Origin: an uncultured Lautropia sp.
Lineage (GTDB): Bacteria > Pseudomonadota > Gammaproteobacteria > Burkholderiales > Burkholderiaceae_E
NCBI GenBank assembly: GCA_938046755.1
Contig: CALIXC010000181.1
Span: 1 to 17,874 of the forward strand
Length of the DNA stretch: 17,874 nucleotides
Direction: 5' to 3'
Shown: piece by piece, positions 6,262-13,469 of the stretch
Layout of the letters: every line of letters starts with the position of its first letter
Position numbering within the stretch: the stretch's first letter is position 1
Notes under the pieces: generated by a model
What the model saw: the letters and a program-made list of their open reading frames with translations, nothing else
What the model was told of the DNA's origin: nothing
Database searches by the model: none
Position numbers and translations under genes: made by a program

Positions 6262-8120
6262 GTATCGCTCCCGGTGTCGGCCAGTGCCGCCTTGGCCTGC
6301 AGATCGCCCACGGCCTGGCGGTGCATGCGCCACAGGGCGGCGTAGGGGCCATCGTTCTTCAGCAGTTCTGCGTGGGTGCCGGATTCGGCGATGCCTCCCT
6401 GGTCCACGTAGACGATGCGGTCGGCCTGCGATGCCAAGTCCAGATCGTGGGTGATCATCAGTGCAGTGCGCCTGTCGATGAGGCGAGTGATGGCATGGCG
6501 CACCACGGCCTCGCTGGCGCGATCCAGGCCGGTGGTGGGCTCGTCCAGCACCATGATCGGGCAGCGCCGCAGGGCCAGCCGGGCGATGGCCAGACGCTGG
6601 CGCTGGCCACCTGACAGCGTGGCACCGCGCTCGCCGATCACGGTGTCGTAGCCTTCGGGCAGTGCTGTGATGAAGTCGTGCGCGTTGGCCAGCTTGGCGG
6701 CCTTGATGATCTCTGTGTTGCTGACCTTGCGACCGGCGGCGCAGGCCAGGTTGTCGCGGATGCTGGCGGCGAACATCAGCGCGTCCTGTGGCAGCAGGCC
6801 GATCTGGCGGCGCACGCTGGCCGTCTTCCATTCACGGATGTCATGGCCGTCGATCTCGATGCTGCCTTCCTGTGGATCGTAGAGGCGCAGCAGCAGCACC
6901 GACAGCGTGGACTTGCCGATGCCCGAGGGGCCCACGACCGCAACGTGCTCGCCGGCATCCAGCTTCAGGTCCAGTCCCTTGAAGACGGGGCGTGCGCCGT
7001 CTTCGTAGGTAAAGTGCAGGTTGCGGAAGTCGAGCTGGCCGCGGAAGGCTGGGGCGGACCTTGCCCCGGGGCGGTCGGCAATGTCGGGCGATTCGTCCAG
7101 GATGTCGGAGATGCGCTCGGCCGAGGCCAGCGCCTTGGACAGCCGTCCGGCGTATTTGGCGTACTCGCGCACCGGGCGCATGGAGTTCTTCAGGTACGAG
7201 ATGAACACCAGCAGATCGCCGGCGGTGAGCGAGCCGGCTATCACCTGCAGCGCGCCCTGCCACAGTACCAGGGCTGTGGCACAGGCCACCAGCAGGTCGA
7301 TGGAGCGCTCTAAGCCGGCCGAGAGCCGCTTGGTGTTCATGTCGGCGTTGGCGGCCTGGCCGTCATTGCCGCGGAACATGCGCGAGAAGCCTTCCTCCAG
7401 CGCCAGCGACTGCACGGTGCGGATGGCCGACATCGATTCAGTTGCCGTGGCGGCCAGCGATCCTTCACGGGTACGCTGACGACGGCTGGCCTCGTGGATG
7501 AGCCGGCTGCTGCGCTTGGCCGACAGCCACATCACCGGCAGCGGGATGAGCGATATCAGCGCCAGCTGCCAGTTCAGCACGAACATGACGCCGAACATGC
7601 CCACCAGGATGAAGACGTTGGCCATCATCGGCAGCAGGGCCGAGACGGTCACCTCGCGCAACTGGCCGACGTCGTTGACCAGGCGAAGCGCCAGGTCACC
7701 GCTGCGCTGGCGCTGATGGAAGGCCAGCGACAGGCGCAGCAACCGGTTGTAGAGCACGTTGCGGACCTTGCTGAGCACCTCGTTGCCGATGCGTGCAAAG
7801 CCCACGGTGGAGAGAAAGCCGGCCAGCGCCCGCAGGGCGGCAAAGGCCACCACCGCCACGGCCGAGAGCCAGACGATTTCCATCGTCTCCAGGCTGCCCA
7901 GCCACTGCCCCAGCGCCTTGTGGCCGTTCTTCGGGTCGCCCAGCACATGGTCCACCACGAAGGCCAGCGGCCAGGGTTCGGCCAGCCGCATCAGGGTGCT
8001 GAGCAGCAGTGCCGTCAGCGAGCCGGCCAGCAACGGCCCCTGTCCCTTCATGAAGGGACGGAAGCGTTTCAGGACACGGCGGATGGGGCTGCCGGTGGGG
8101 CGTGTGTCTTTCTGGGGCAC
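6258..8120 (-). CDS. ABC exporter, fused membrane and ATPase domains (MsbA-like half-transporter)
   Basis: A 620-residue type IV ABC exporter that would work as a homodimer in the inner membrane. The membrane domain (about 25-325) has hydrophobic segments near 29-46, 82-104, 158-182, 183-200 and 273-297. The ATPase domain (about 362-600) has Walker A GPSGIGKST (397-405), Q-loop LLPQD (Gln445), signature LSGGQRQR (502-509), Walker B IMVLDE (522-527), D-loop GLD and the switch His558 in MITHD. The start is the GTG at 8120, supported by an AGAGGAG-type ribosome site about 10 nt upstream. It lies 56 bp after the preceding glycosyltransferase and overlaps the kinase start by 4 bp. Relatives move lipid A, glycolipids, peptides or drugs. 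The flanking transferases favour a glycolipid or oligosaccharide, which is inference. No accessory peptidase domain is present. Confidence 0.93.
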   Translation of the reverse strand: MPQKDTRPTGSPIRRVLKRFRPFMKGQGPLLAGSLTALLLSTLMRLAEPWPLAFVVDHVLGDPKNGHKALGQWLGSLETMEIVWLSAVAVVAFAALRALAGFLSTVGFARIGNEVLSKVRNVLYNRLLRLSLAFHQRQRSGDLALRLVNDVGQLREVTVSALLPMMANVFILVGMFGVMFVLNWQLALISLIPLPVMWLSAKRSSRLIHEASRRQRTREGSLAATATESMSAIRTVQSLALEEGFSRMFRGNDGQAANADMNTKRLSAGLERSIDLLVACATALVLWQGALQVIAGSLTAGDLLVFISYLKNSMRPVREYAKYAGRLSKALASAERISDILDESPDIADRPGARSAPAFRGQLDFRNLHFTYEDGARPVFKGLDLKLDAGEHVAVVGPSGIGKSTLSVLLLRLYDPQEGSIEIDGHDIREWKTASVRRQIGLLPQDALMFAASIRDNLACAAGRKVSNTEIIKAAKLANAHDFITALPEGYDTVIGERGATLSGGQRQRLAIARLALRRCPIMVLDEPTTGLDRASEAVVRHAITRLIDRRTALMITHDLDLASQADRIVYVDQGGIAESGTHAELLKNDGPYAALWRMHRQAVGDLQAKAALADTGSDT

Positions 8121-8176
8121 GGGAAAAGGGCTCCTCTTGCGGCGGACTTGAACGTGGGCAATCCGGGGGCGGTCGA

Positions 8177-9373
8177 TCAGATCACGGAGCTGTCCGGCAT
8201 GGCGGCATCGGCCATGGCCAGAATGCGTGCGGTGACGGCATCCCAGCTGTGTTCGGCCACGATGCGCTGGCGACCACGGCGGCCCATGGAAAGGCGCAGC
8301 GCCGGATCCTGAACCAGGGTGGCCAGTGCGTCGGCAAAGGCGTCTGGATCACCCGGTGGCACCAGCAGACCGTCGACGTCCTGCAGCACCACGGTGGCCA
8401 GGTGTCCCACGTGGGTGGTAACCACTGGCAGTTCGGCGGCCAGGTACTCGTAGATCTTCAGGGGCGAGAAATAGAAGTTGTCCTGGGGCGGGTAGGGCGC
8501 GGTGGCGATGTCCATCTGTGCCAGCAGTCCCGGTACCTCATGAGCCTGCACAGCGCCAGTGAAGCGGCAGTGCTGCAGCAGGCCGAGGGCCGTGAGCGAC
8601 GACTCCATGTCGGTGCGGCCGGGGCCGTCACCCACCACCAGCAGCTGGGTCTTCGGGAAGCGCCGGTGCAGGCGCGCGAAGGCCTCCACCAGCAGCGGCA
8701 GGCCGTGCCAGGGTTTCAGCGTACCCAGGAAGCCGATGACGATCGGGGTGTCGTTGCTAATGTCGGCGTGGCGAGTGGCCCGCAGCTCGGCGCTGTCGGC
8801 GCTGGGCGACGGATCCACGCCATTGGCCACCACATGGACATGTCCCTGGGTACCGGGCCAGGTGTGCAGGTAGTCGGCCACGCCGGGCGAGACGGCCAGC
8901 AGGGCGCTGGCCTGCGAGAAGGCCGACTGCGCCACGGCGCGAGCCTCGTCTTCCAGCACCAGCTGGCGGTGGGTGCGCTGCTCCTCGATGAGCGGCGCAT
9001 TCACTTCCAGAATACCCGGGATGCCGTGTTCTCGCGCCCAGCGCATGCCCGCGTCGCTCCAGAGCGAATAGCGTTCGTAGAGCATGTCGTAGGGGGCATG
9101 GGCGTCGAGCCGCTCGGCAATGCGGCCCCGCGCCTCCAGGGCGGCATGGGCACGCTTGGTTGGGTCGCCCTGCGGGATCTCCGGCAAGTGGACGCAGGCG
9201 ACGTTTTCCAGTCCCGGCGGCACTGGGCCGTCGAAGCGGGTGGCAAACAGCGTGACACGGTGGCCGGCTTTCAGGGCGGCGCGCACCACCGATTGCACGT
9301 GGATCGAGGCCCCTTTGGTGCCGAAGACCGGGATGCCGGCATCGGCGCAGACGTAGGCGATGTGTTTCTTCAT
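8177..9373 (-). CDS. GT4-family glycosyltransferase
   Basis: A 398-residue GT-B fold transferase. The N-terminal half starts KHIAYVCADAGIPVFGTKGASIHV, with the GT4-type glycine loop GTKGASIHV (18-26). The donor-binding half has IGFLGTLKPWHG (213-224), LLVVGDGPGR (244-253) and FYFSPLKIYEYLAA (300-313), followed by a VVTTHVGH segment. The start chosen is the ATG at 9373 because GGAG lies 5 nt upstream (9379-9382) and homology begins there. An alternative ATG at 9394 overlaps the upstream gene's stop as ATGA but has no ribosome site; it would add seven residues. There is no signal peptide or membrane segment, so the protein is probably cytosolic or peripheral. Donor and acceptor cannot be read from the sequence. 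Confidence 0.9.
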   Translation of the reverse strand: MKKHIAYVCADAGIPVFGTKGASIHVQSVVRAALKAGHRVTLFATRFDGPVPPGLENVACVHLPEIPQGDPTKRAHAALEARGRIAERLDAHAPYDMLYERYSLWSDAGMRWAREHGIPGILEVNAPLIEEQRTHRQLVLEDEARAVAQSAFSQASALLAVSPGVADYLHTWPGTQGHVHVVANGVDPSPSADSAELRATRHADISNDTPIVIGFLGTLKPWHGLPLLVEAFARLHRRFPKTQLLVVGDGPGRTDMESSLTALGLLQHCRFTGAVQAHEVPGLLAQMDIATAPYPPQDNFYFSPLKIYEYLAAELPVVTTHVGHLATVVLQDVDGLLVPPGDPDAFADALATLVQDPALRLSMGRRGRQRIVAEHSWDAVTARILAMADAAMPDSSVI

Positions 9374-9390
9374 GGAGACTCCGGAAAGGT

Positions 9391-10647
9391 TCATTCGGCG
9401 GCGCTGGGCTGGTGTGCGGCGTGTCGGGCGTCCACGGTCTGGATGCTCTGGGCGAACAGGTCGCGCAGATGGGCCGTGTTGCGATGCACGTCGTATTCGC
9501 TCTCGATGAGGGCACGAGCATTGTCGGCCAGCAGGCGAGCCATGGTGGGATTGCCCAGCATCTCAGCAATGGCGTCAGCCAGCACCTTGGCATCGTTGGG
9601 GGGCACGCACAGGCCGGTCTCGTGGTCACGGATCAGCTCGGGAATGCCCACGACCTGCGTGGAGATGCAGGGGGTGCCCAGCGCCATGCCTTCCACCAGG
9701 ATGGTGGGCAGACCGTCGCGGTCGCCCCCTTCGCTGATGATGGAGGGCGCGACCAGCACCGCGGCGCCTTTCAGGAAGGCCAAGACCTCGGGCAGCGGTC
9801 GCACGCCCGCCAGCTGCACGCGGTCAGTCAGCCCCAGTTCCTCGATGCGCTTTTGCAGCAGCGGCCGCATCGGGCCGTCGCCCACCAGCGTGCAGCGGCA
9901 ATCGATGCCCCGGTCGCGCAGCAGGCCGATGGCCTCGATGAGGAACGGGAAGCCCTTCTTCTCGACCAGGCGCCCCACGGCCACCACGTGCGAGGGCCGG
10001 TTGATGGGCGGGTGGTAGGGGAAGGCCGACAGATCCAGACCGTTGTAGATGCGGTGGGTGCGATCGGTGGGCGCGCCGAAGTGGGTGCGCAGGTAGTCCA
10101 CGTTGTAGTCCGACACCGTGACGGTGAAGGCGGCATCGCGGATCTTCAGATCCAGCTGCACCGGCTCTTCGTACTGGTGGTAGATGTCCTTGGCGTGGGC
10201 GGTGAAGCTGTAATGGATGCCGGCAAAGGCAGCGGCCAGCCGAGCCACGGTGGCGGCCTGGGTGCCGAAGTGTGCATGCAGGTGGCGGATGCCCTTGCTT
10301 TGCGCCTGCATGGCCAGCAGCACGGCCTGACCGACCGTCACCCAGTCGTGGTCATCGGCCAGGTGGGCCAGGCGGCGGAACTCGGGCAGCGCCTTGCGTG
10401 CTTGCACCAGCAGCTGCCAGTACAGCTCCGTGTCGTGGAACTGATGGCGAATGCGATGCACCGGCGCCCGCACGCGTGAGATGGCTTCCTGGAAGTGGGT
10501 CTCACTGACCGGGCCCAGCGCGAAGATGTCGACCTGCACACCGGCTTTTTCAAGCGCCAGGATCTCGTTGACGACGAAGGTTTCCGAAAAGCGCGGATAG
10601 CGCTTCAGCACGTAGCCGACGGCAATGGGAGAACGGGGCTCGGACAT
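9391..10647 (-). CDS. GT4-family glycosyltransferase (exopolysaccharide type)
   Basis: A 418-residue GT-B glycosyltransferase. It starts with IAVGYVLKRYPRFSETFVVNEI (8-29), typical of exopolysaccharide and colanic-acid-type GT4 enzymes. Further on are HLHAHFGTQAA (122-132), SFTAHAKDIY (147-156), VAVGRLVEKKGFPFLI (222-237), LVGDGPMR (254-261) and the E-x7-E-like donor site SEGGDRDGLPTILVEGMALG (305-324). The start is the ATG at 10647 with AGGAA 7 nt upstream. The open frame extending to 10764 overlaps the preceding gene and lacks homology. It sits 46 bp after the COG4671-like gene and directly abuts the next GT4 gene, so it is co-transcribed. The sugar specificity is not deducible. Confidence 0.92.
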   Translation of the reverse strand: MSEPRSPIAVGYVLKRYPRFSETFVVNEILALEKAGVQVDIFALGPVSETHFQEAISRVRAPVHRIRHQFHDTELYWQLLVQARKALPEFRRLAHLADDHDWVTVGQAVLLAMQAQSKGIRHLHAHFGTQAATVARLAAAFAGIHYSFTAHAKDIYHQYEEPVQLDLKIRDAAFTVTVSDYNVDYLRTHFGAPTDRTHRIYNGLDLSAFPYHPPINRPSHVVAVGRLVEKKGFPFLIEAIGLLRDRGIDCRCTLVGDGPMRPLLQKRIEELGLTDRVQLAGVRPLPEVLAFLKGAAVLVAPSIISEGGDRDGLPTILVEGMALGTPCISTQVVGIPELIRDHETGLCVPPNDAKVLADAIAEMLGNPTMARLLADNARALIESEYDVHRNTAHLRDLFAQSIQTVDARHAAHQPSAAE

Positions 10648-10693
10648 GGGAGGTTCCTGAAAGAGAGAGAAGAAACCGTTGAAGAAAAGGGGG

Positions 10694-11941
10694 TCAGGCA
10701 GCGGAAGGCACTTTGGCCGCCGGGCTGGGCGTGCCCAGCAGCTGGGCAGCCAACTCGGCCACACGCCTCAGCCCGCCAAAGTCCAGCGTCTGCAGGGCGC
10801 TGACGGCCGGGGTCGGGTTTGCGGCTTCGGCCAGCCAGGCGCCCACGCGGACCGGGTCCAGCTCGTCGGGGTGCAGGCAGCCCACCAGACCCAGTTCGGC
10901 CAGTCGACTGGCCCGCAGCCATTGCTCGGCACGGGGAGTGACGCGCGGCACCAGCAGCGTGCGCTTGCCCAGCGCCAGCACTTCCATGGTGCTGTTGTAG
11001 CCGGCCATGGCCACTACGGCACGGGCGTTTCGGATGAGGGTCAGTGGTTCAGCCACGAATGAGAGAAGCTGCAGCTCGGGGCGGGCATCGGCCAGGGCCT
11101 GCAGCTGCCGGCGGGCCTCGGCCGGCATCATTGAGCCGGTGAGGATGATGCCGCGCCAGCCACTGGGTAGCGGTGCCCGTGCGAAGGCTTCGGCCACGGC
11201 CAGTCCGTCCTGACCGCCGCCCATCATGCACAGGGCATAGGGGGCATCGGATGTCTCGGCCACGGTTCCATCCGTGGCGGTGCCAGGGGTGTCGCTTCCG
11301 GCTTCCCAGCGATGGTTCGGGTCCAGATAGCCCACCGGTGTGACCTCGATGCTCTCGAGCCGGTCCAGGCCGTAGGCGGAGATGGTGTCGTAGACCCGGG
11401 GGTCGCCGTAGATCCAGATGGCGTCGAAGCACCGCCGCAGGATGTCGGCATTCTTCTGGCGTTCCCATTGCCGGGCCACGGCCTCGGGGGTGTCAATGAT
11501 GTCACGCAGGCCCAGCACGATGTGCGTGCCCCGTGCCCGCATGGTCGGCAGGACGGTGTCCAGCTCGGCCAGCGCACCGCGCGGCACGTTGTCGACGATC
11601 AGCAACTGGGGTGAAAAGGCCGTGAGTGCGGCCAGAATGGTCTGGCTGCGCAGCGCAACGAGCTGCTCCAGCGGCATGTCCAGCGCGCGGGCGGTATAGT
11701 TGCCGTCCGGCTGCTTGCGGTAGGCGGGCAGGGTGATGCTGTCGATGCCTGGCGGCAGCGCAAAGGCGCCGGATTCACGAATGCCGGATACCAGAAGAAC
11801 CTGGGCCGATAGCGGCGGCTGGATGAGGGTTTGAGCCAGCAGCGTGTTGCGGCGGATGTGACCCAGACCCATGGTGTCATGGGAATAGAGAGTGATTCGG
11901 GGGCGCATGGAAGAGGATGGGGTGCAGGTCTGTTCTGTCAT
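10694..11941 (-). CDS. MurG-like predicted glycosyltransferase (COG4671 type)
   Basis: A 415-residue GT-B protein of the uncharacterised MurG-like group. The N-terminal signature RITLYSHDTMGLGHIRRN (15-32) resembles the nucleotide-sugar transferase glycine loop. The C-terminal half has CMMGGGQDG (238-246) and AMAGYNSTMEVLALGKRTLL (311-330), equivalent to the UDP-sugar site of MurG, then VPRVTPRAEQ. The start is the ATG at 11941, with GGAGG 11 nt upstream (11953-11957). ATGs at 11959 and 11992 are in frame but lack ribosome sites. A tiny out-of-frame ATG-CAG-ACA-TGA overlaps the chosen start. It is the first gene of the minus-strand operon, divergent from the PepSY gene. Its substrate is unknown; it may start the glycan chain. 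Confidence 0.85.
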   Translation of the reverse strand: MTEQTCTPSSSMRPRITLYSHDTMGLGHIRRNTLLAQTLIQPPLSAQVLLVSGIRESGAFALPPGIDSITLPAYRKQPDGNYTARALDMPLEQLVALRSQTILAALTAFSPQLLIVDNVPRGALAELDTVLPTMRARGTHIVLGLRDIIDTPEAVARQWERQKNADILRRCFDAIWIYGDPRVYDTISAYGLDRLESIEVTPVGYLDPNHRWEAGSDTPGTATDGTVAETSDAPYALCMMGGGQDGLAVAEAFARAPLPSGWRGIILTGSMMPAEARRQLQALADARPELQLLSFVAEPLTLIRNARAVVAMAGYNSTMEVLALGKRTLLVPRVTPRAEQWLRASRLAELGLVGCLHPDELDPVRVGAWLAEAANPTPAVSALQTLDFGGLRRVAELAAQLLGTPSPAAKVPSAA

Positions 11942-11964
11942 GTCTGCATTGTCCTCCATTCGCG

Positions 11965-11992
11965 GTGAACCTACCCTGACGACATGGTTCAC
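11965..11992. repeat. Inverted repeat in the divergent promoter region
   Basis: GTGAACC (11965-11971) and GGTTCAC (11986-11992) are perfect 7-bp inverted arms with a 14-bp spacer, giving 21 bp centre to centre (two helical turns). This geometry suits a dimeric regulator between two divergent operons. Confidence 0.5.
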
Positions 11993-12002
11993 GATTCGTT
12001 CA
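11986..12002 (+). promoter_or_regulatory. PhoP-box-like direct repeat, candidate operator for the adjacent response regulator
   Basis: GGTTCA-N5-CGTTCA places the core GTTCA twice with an 11-bp period. This is the spacing bound by OmpR/PhoP-family dimers (the PhoP box is G/T-GTTTA-N5-G/T-GTTTA). It lies 17 bp before the PepSY start, inside the 77-bp region shared with the divergent glycan operon. A weak promoter candidate (TTGTCC at 11949-11954, 17 bp, TACCCT at 11972-11977) would place the box just after the start of transcription. The assignment rests on pattern only. Confidence 0.4.
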
Positions 12003-12018
12003 GACAGGATTGGCTACG

Positions 12019-12753
12019 ATGTTCAGCATGAAGACATGGTTCCTCCCCTCCCTGCTCGCTGCCCCGGTGGCCGCTCTGCTGTCCATGATGGCGGCAGCCA
12101 CGCTGGCTGCCGAGCATGACGAAGTGCGCAATGCCGTCACGGCCGGACGTTTTCGGCCGCTGGCCGAGATCCTGCAGACGGTGCAGCGCAAACATGCCGG
12201 CAATGTGCTGGATGTGGAGCTGGACCGCAACGACAAGGGACACCATGTCTACGAAGTCCGGCTGCTTGAGGAGAGTGGTCGTCGGCGTGAGATCCATATC
12301 GATGCCGTCACCGGCGAGGAGGTCCGTCGAGAGACCGGCCCCCTGCTGGCCGATCTGCCGAATCTGCTGCGCAAGGTGCTGGAGCAGTATCCGGGTCGCG
12401 TGGTGGATGTGGATCTGGAGCGCGGCCGCCAGGGGCGCGAGATCTATCACGTGCGGGTGTTGCAGGAAAACGGCCAGGTTCGTGGTCTGTTCGTTGATGC
12501 CAGCACGGGCGAGCTGATCTCCGACATCGGTGTCTTCGTGCCCACGCCTGGCATGAAGCAGCTGCCCGACCTGCTGGAGTCGCTGCTGCGCCGCTATTCC
12601 GGAACAGTGCTGGAAGTCGAGCTGAAGTACGATCGTGACGAGCAGCCCGTGTACGAGATCGACCTGCGCCTGCCCAATGATTCGCTCATCGAGCTGACGC
12701 TAGACCCGGTCACGGGCAGGGTTCTGAGCGAAGAAGAGATCGAGGTGCGGTGA
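12019..12753 (+). CDS. Secreted protein with three tandem PepSY-like repeats
   Basis: A 244-residue predicted periplasmic protein. It has a signal peptide (core LLAAPVAALLSMMAAATLAA, cleavage near AA|EHD at 31-32) and then three repeats of the PepSY pattern: amphipathic helix, G-x-V-x-(D/E)-V-(E/D)-L strand, Y-x-(V/I) strand, and the turn D-x-x-T-G-x-(V/L). Repeats span about 47-105 (IDAVTGEEV), 112-169 (VDASTGELI) and 180-241 (LDPVTGRVL). PepSY domains are thought to bind or inhibit peptidases or act as periplasmic ligand sensors. The start chosen is the ATG at 12019, with AGGA 9 nt upstream; a TTG at 12010 and an ATG at 12028 are alternatives. Its stop overlaps the next gene (TGATG), so it is co-translated with a two-component system and may modulate the sensor. 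Confidence 0.85.
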   Translation: MFSMKTWFLPSLLAAPVAALLSMMAAATLAAEHDEVRNAVTAGRFRPLAEILQTVQRKHAGNVLDVELDRNDKGHHVYEVRLLEESGRRREIHIDAVTGEEVRRETGPLLADLPNLLRKVLEQYPGRVVDVDLERGRQGREIYHVRVLQENGQVRGLFVDASTGELISDIGVFVPTPGMKQLPDLLESLLRRYSGTVLEVELKYDRDEQPVYEIDLRLPNDSLIELTLDPVTGRVLSEEEIEVR

Positions 12754-13469
12754 TGCGAGTGCTGATTGTCGAGGACGACCGCGAGCTGGCCCAGAGCCTG
12801 AGGGCTGCACTGGAGGAGTCCGGCATGGTAGCCGAGATTGCAGCTGATGGTCAGGAGGCTTCCTTTCTGGGAAGTACCGAACGCTATGACGCGGCGGTGC
12901 TGGATCTGGGCCTACCTGAGCTGGATGGTATTTCAGTGCTGAAGCAGTGGCGCGAGCAAGGATGCAATTTCCCGGTGCTGATCCTTACGGGGCGTGGTCG
13001 CTGGAGCGACAAGCTGGCCGGTTTCGGGGCAGGTGCCGACGACTATCTCACCAAGCCCTTCATGCACGAAGAGGTGGTGGTGCGACTGCGTGCGCTGGTG
13101 CGCCGTGCCTACGGCCATGCCGATCCGGTGCTGCAGGTGGGGCCACTTTCCTATGACACGCTGCAGGGGCGTTTCTCGATGGACGGCCGGCGGCTGGCCT
13201 TCACAGCACAGGAAGAGCGCATCCTGGCCTACCTGATGCACCAGCCCGGTGTGGTGCTCAGTCGCACCGACATTGTCGAGCATGTCTATGCCCGCGACAG
13301 TGATCCGGATTCCAATGCGCTGGACGTGCTGATCGGCCGTATCCGCCGCAAGCTGGGCGTGTCGATGATCCGTACCGTGCGTGGGCGTGGTTTCGTGCTC
13401 GCTGCACCCGAAGACAATGGCGTCGAAGGGGATGATGGTGACGATATGTCTGCTGATCCTGCTCCATGA
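12753..13469 (+). CDS. OmpR/PhoP-family response regulator
   Basis: A 238-residue DNA-binding response regulator. The receiver domain (about 1-115) has the acidic pocket EDD (7-9), phospho-acceptor Asp51 in VLDLGLPELDG, Thr79 in LILTGRG and Lys101 in LTKPF. The winged-helix effector domain (about 125-222) ends with the recognition-helix/wing pattern SNALDVLIGRIRRKLG and IRTVRGRGFVL. A short acidic tail follows (EDNGVEGDDGDD). The start is the ATG at 12753, overlapping the PepSY stop; a GTG at 12750 would add one residue. GAGG lies 7 nt upstream. The stop overlaps the kinase ATG by 4 bp, a classic coupled pair. Likely targets are its own promoter and the divergent glycan operon, which is inference from layout and the nearby direct repeat. 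Confidence 0.95.
   Translation: MRVLIVEDDRELAQSLRAALEESGMVAEIAADGQEASFLGSTERYDAAVLDLGLPELDGISVLKQWREQGCNFPVLILTGRGRWSDKLAGFGAGADDYLTKPFMHEEVVVRLRALVRRAYGHADPVLQVGPLSYDTLQGRFSMDGRRLAFTAQEERILAYLMHQPGVVLSRTDIVEHVYARDSDPDSNALDVLIGRIRRKLGVSMIRTVRGRGFVLAAPEDNGVEGDDGDDMSADPAP

Noticed and set aside
6262..6831. N-terminal extension of the kinase open frame
   Set aside because: It overlaps the ATPase domain of the exporter on the same strand in another frame; its translation is Arg/His-rich noise, and the ATGA overlap at 6261 gives a natural start.
8102..10018. A 638-codon plus-strand open frame
   Set aside because: It lies antisense across two well-supported GT4 genes; its translation is low-complexity (His/Gln/Arg/Gly-rich) with no recognisable domain, as expected from high-GC codon shadowing.
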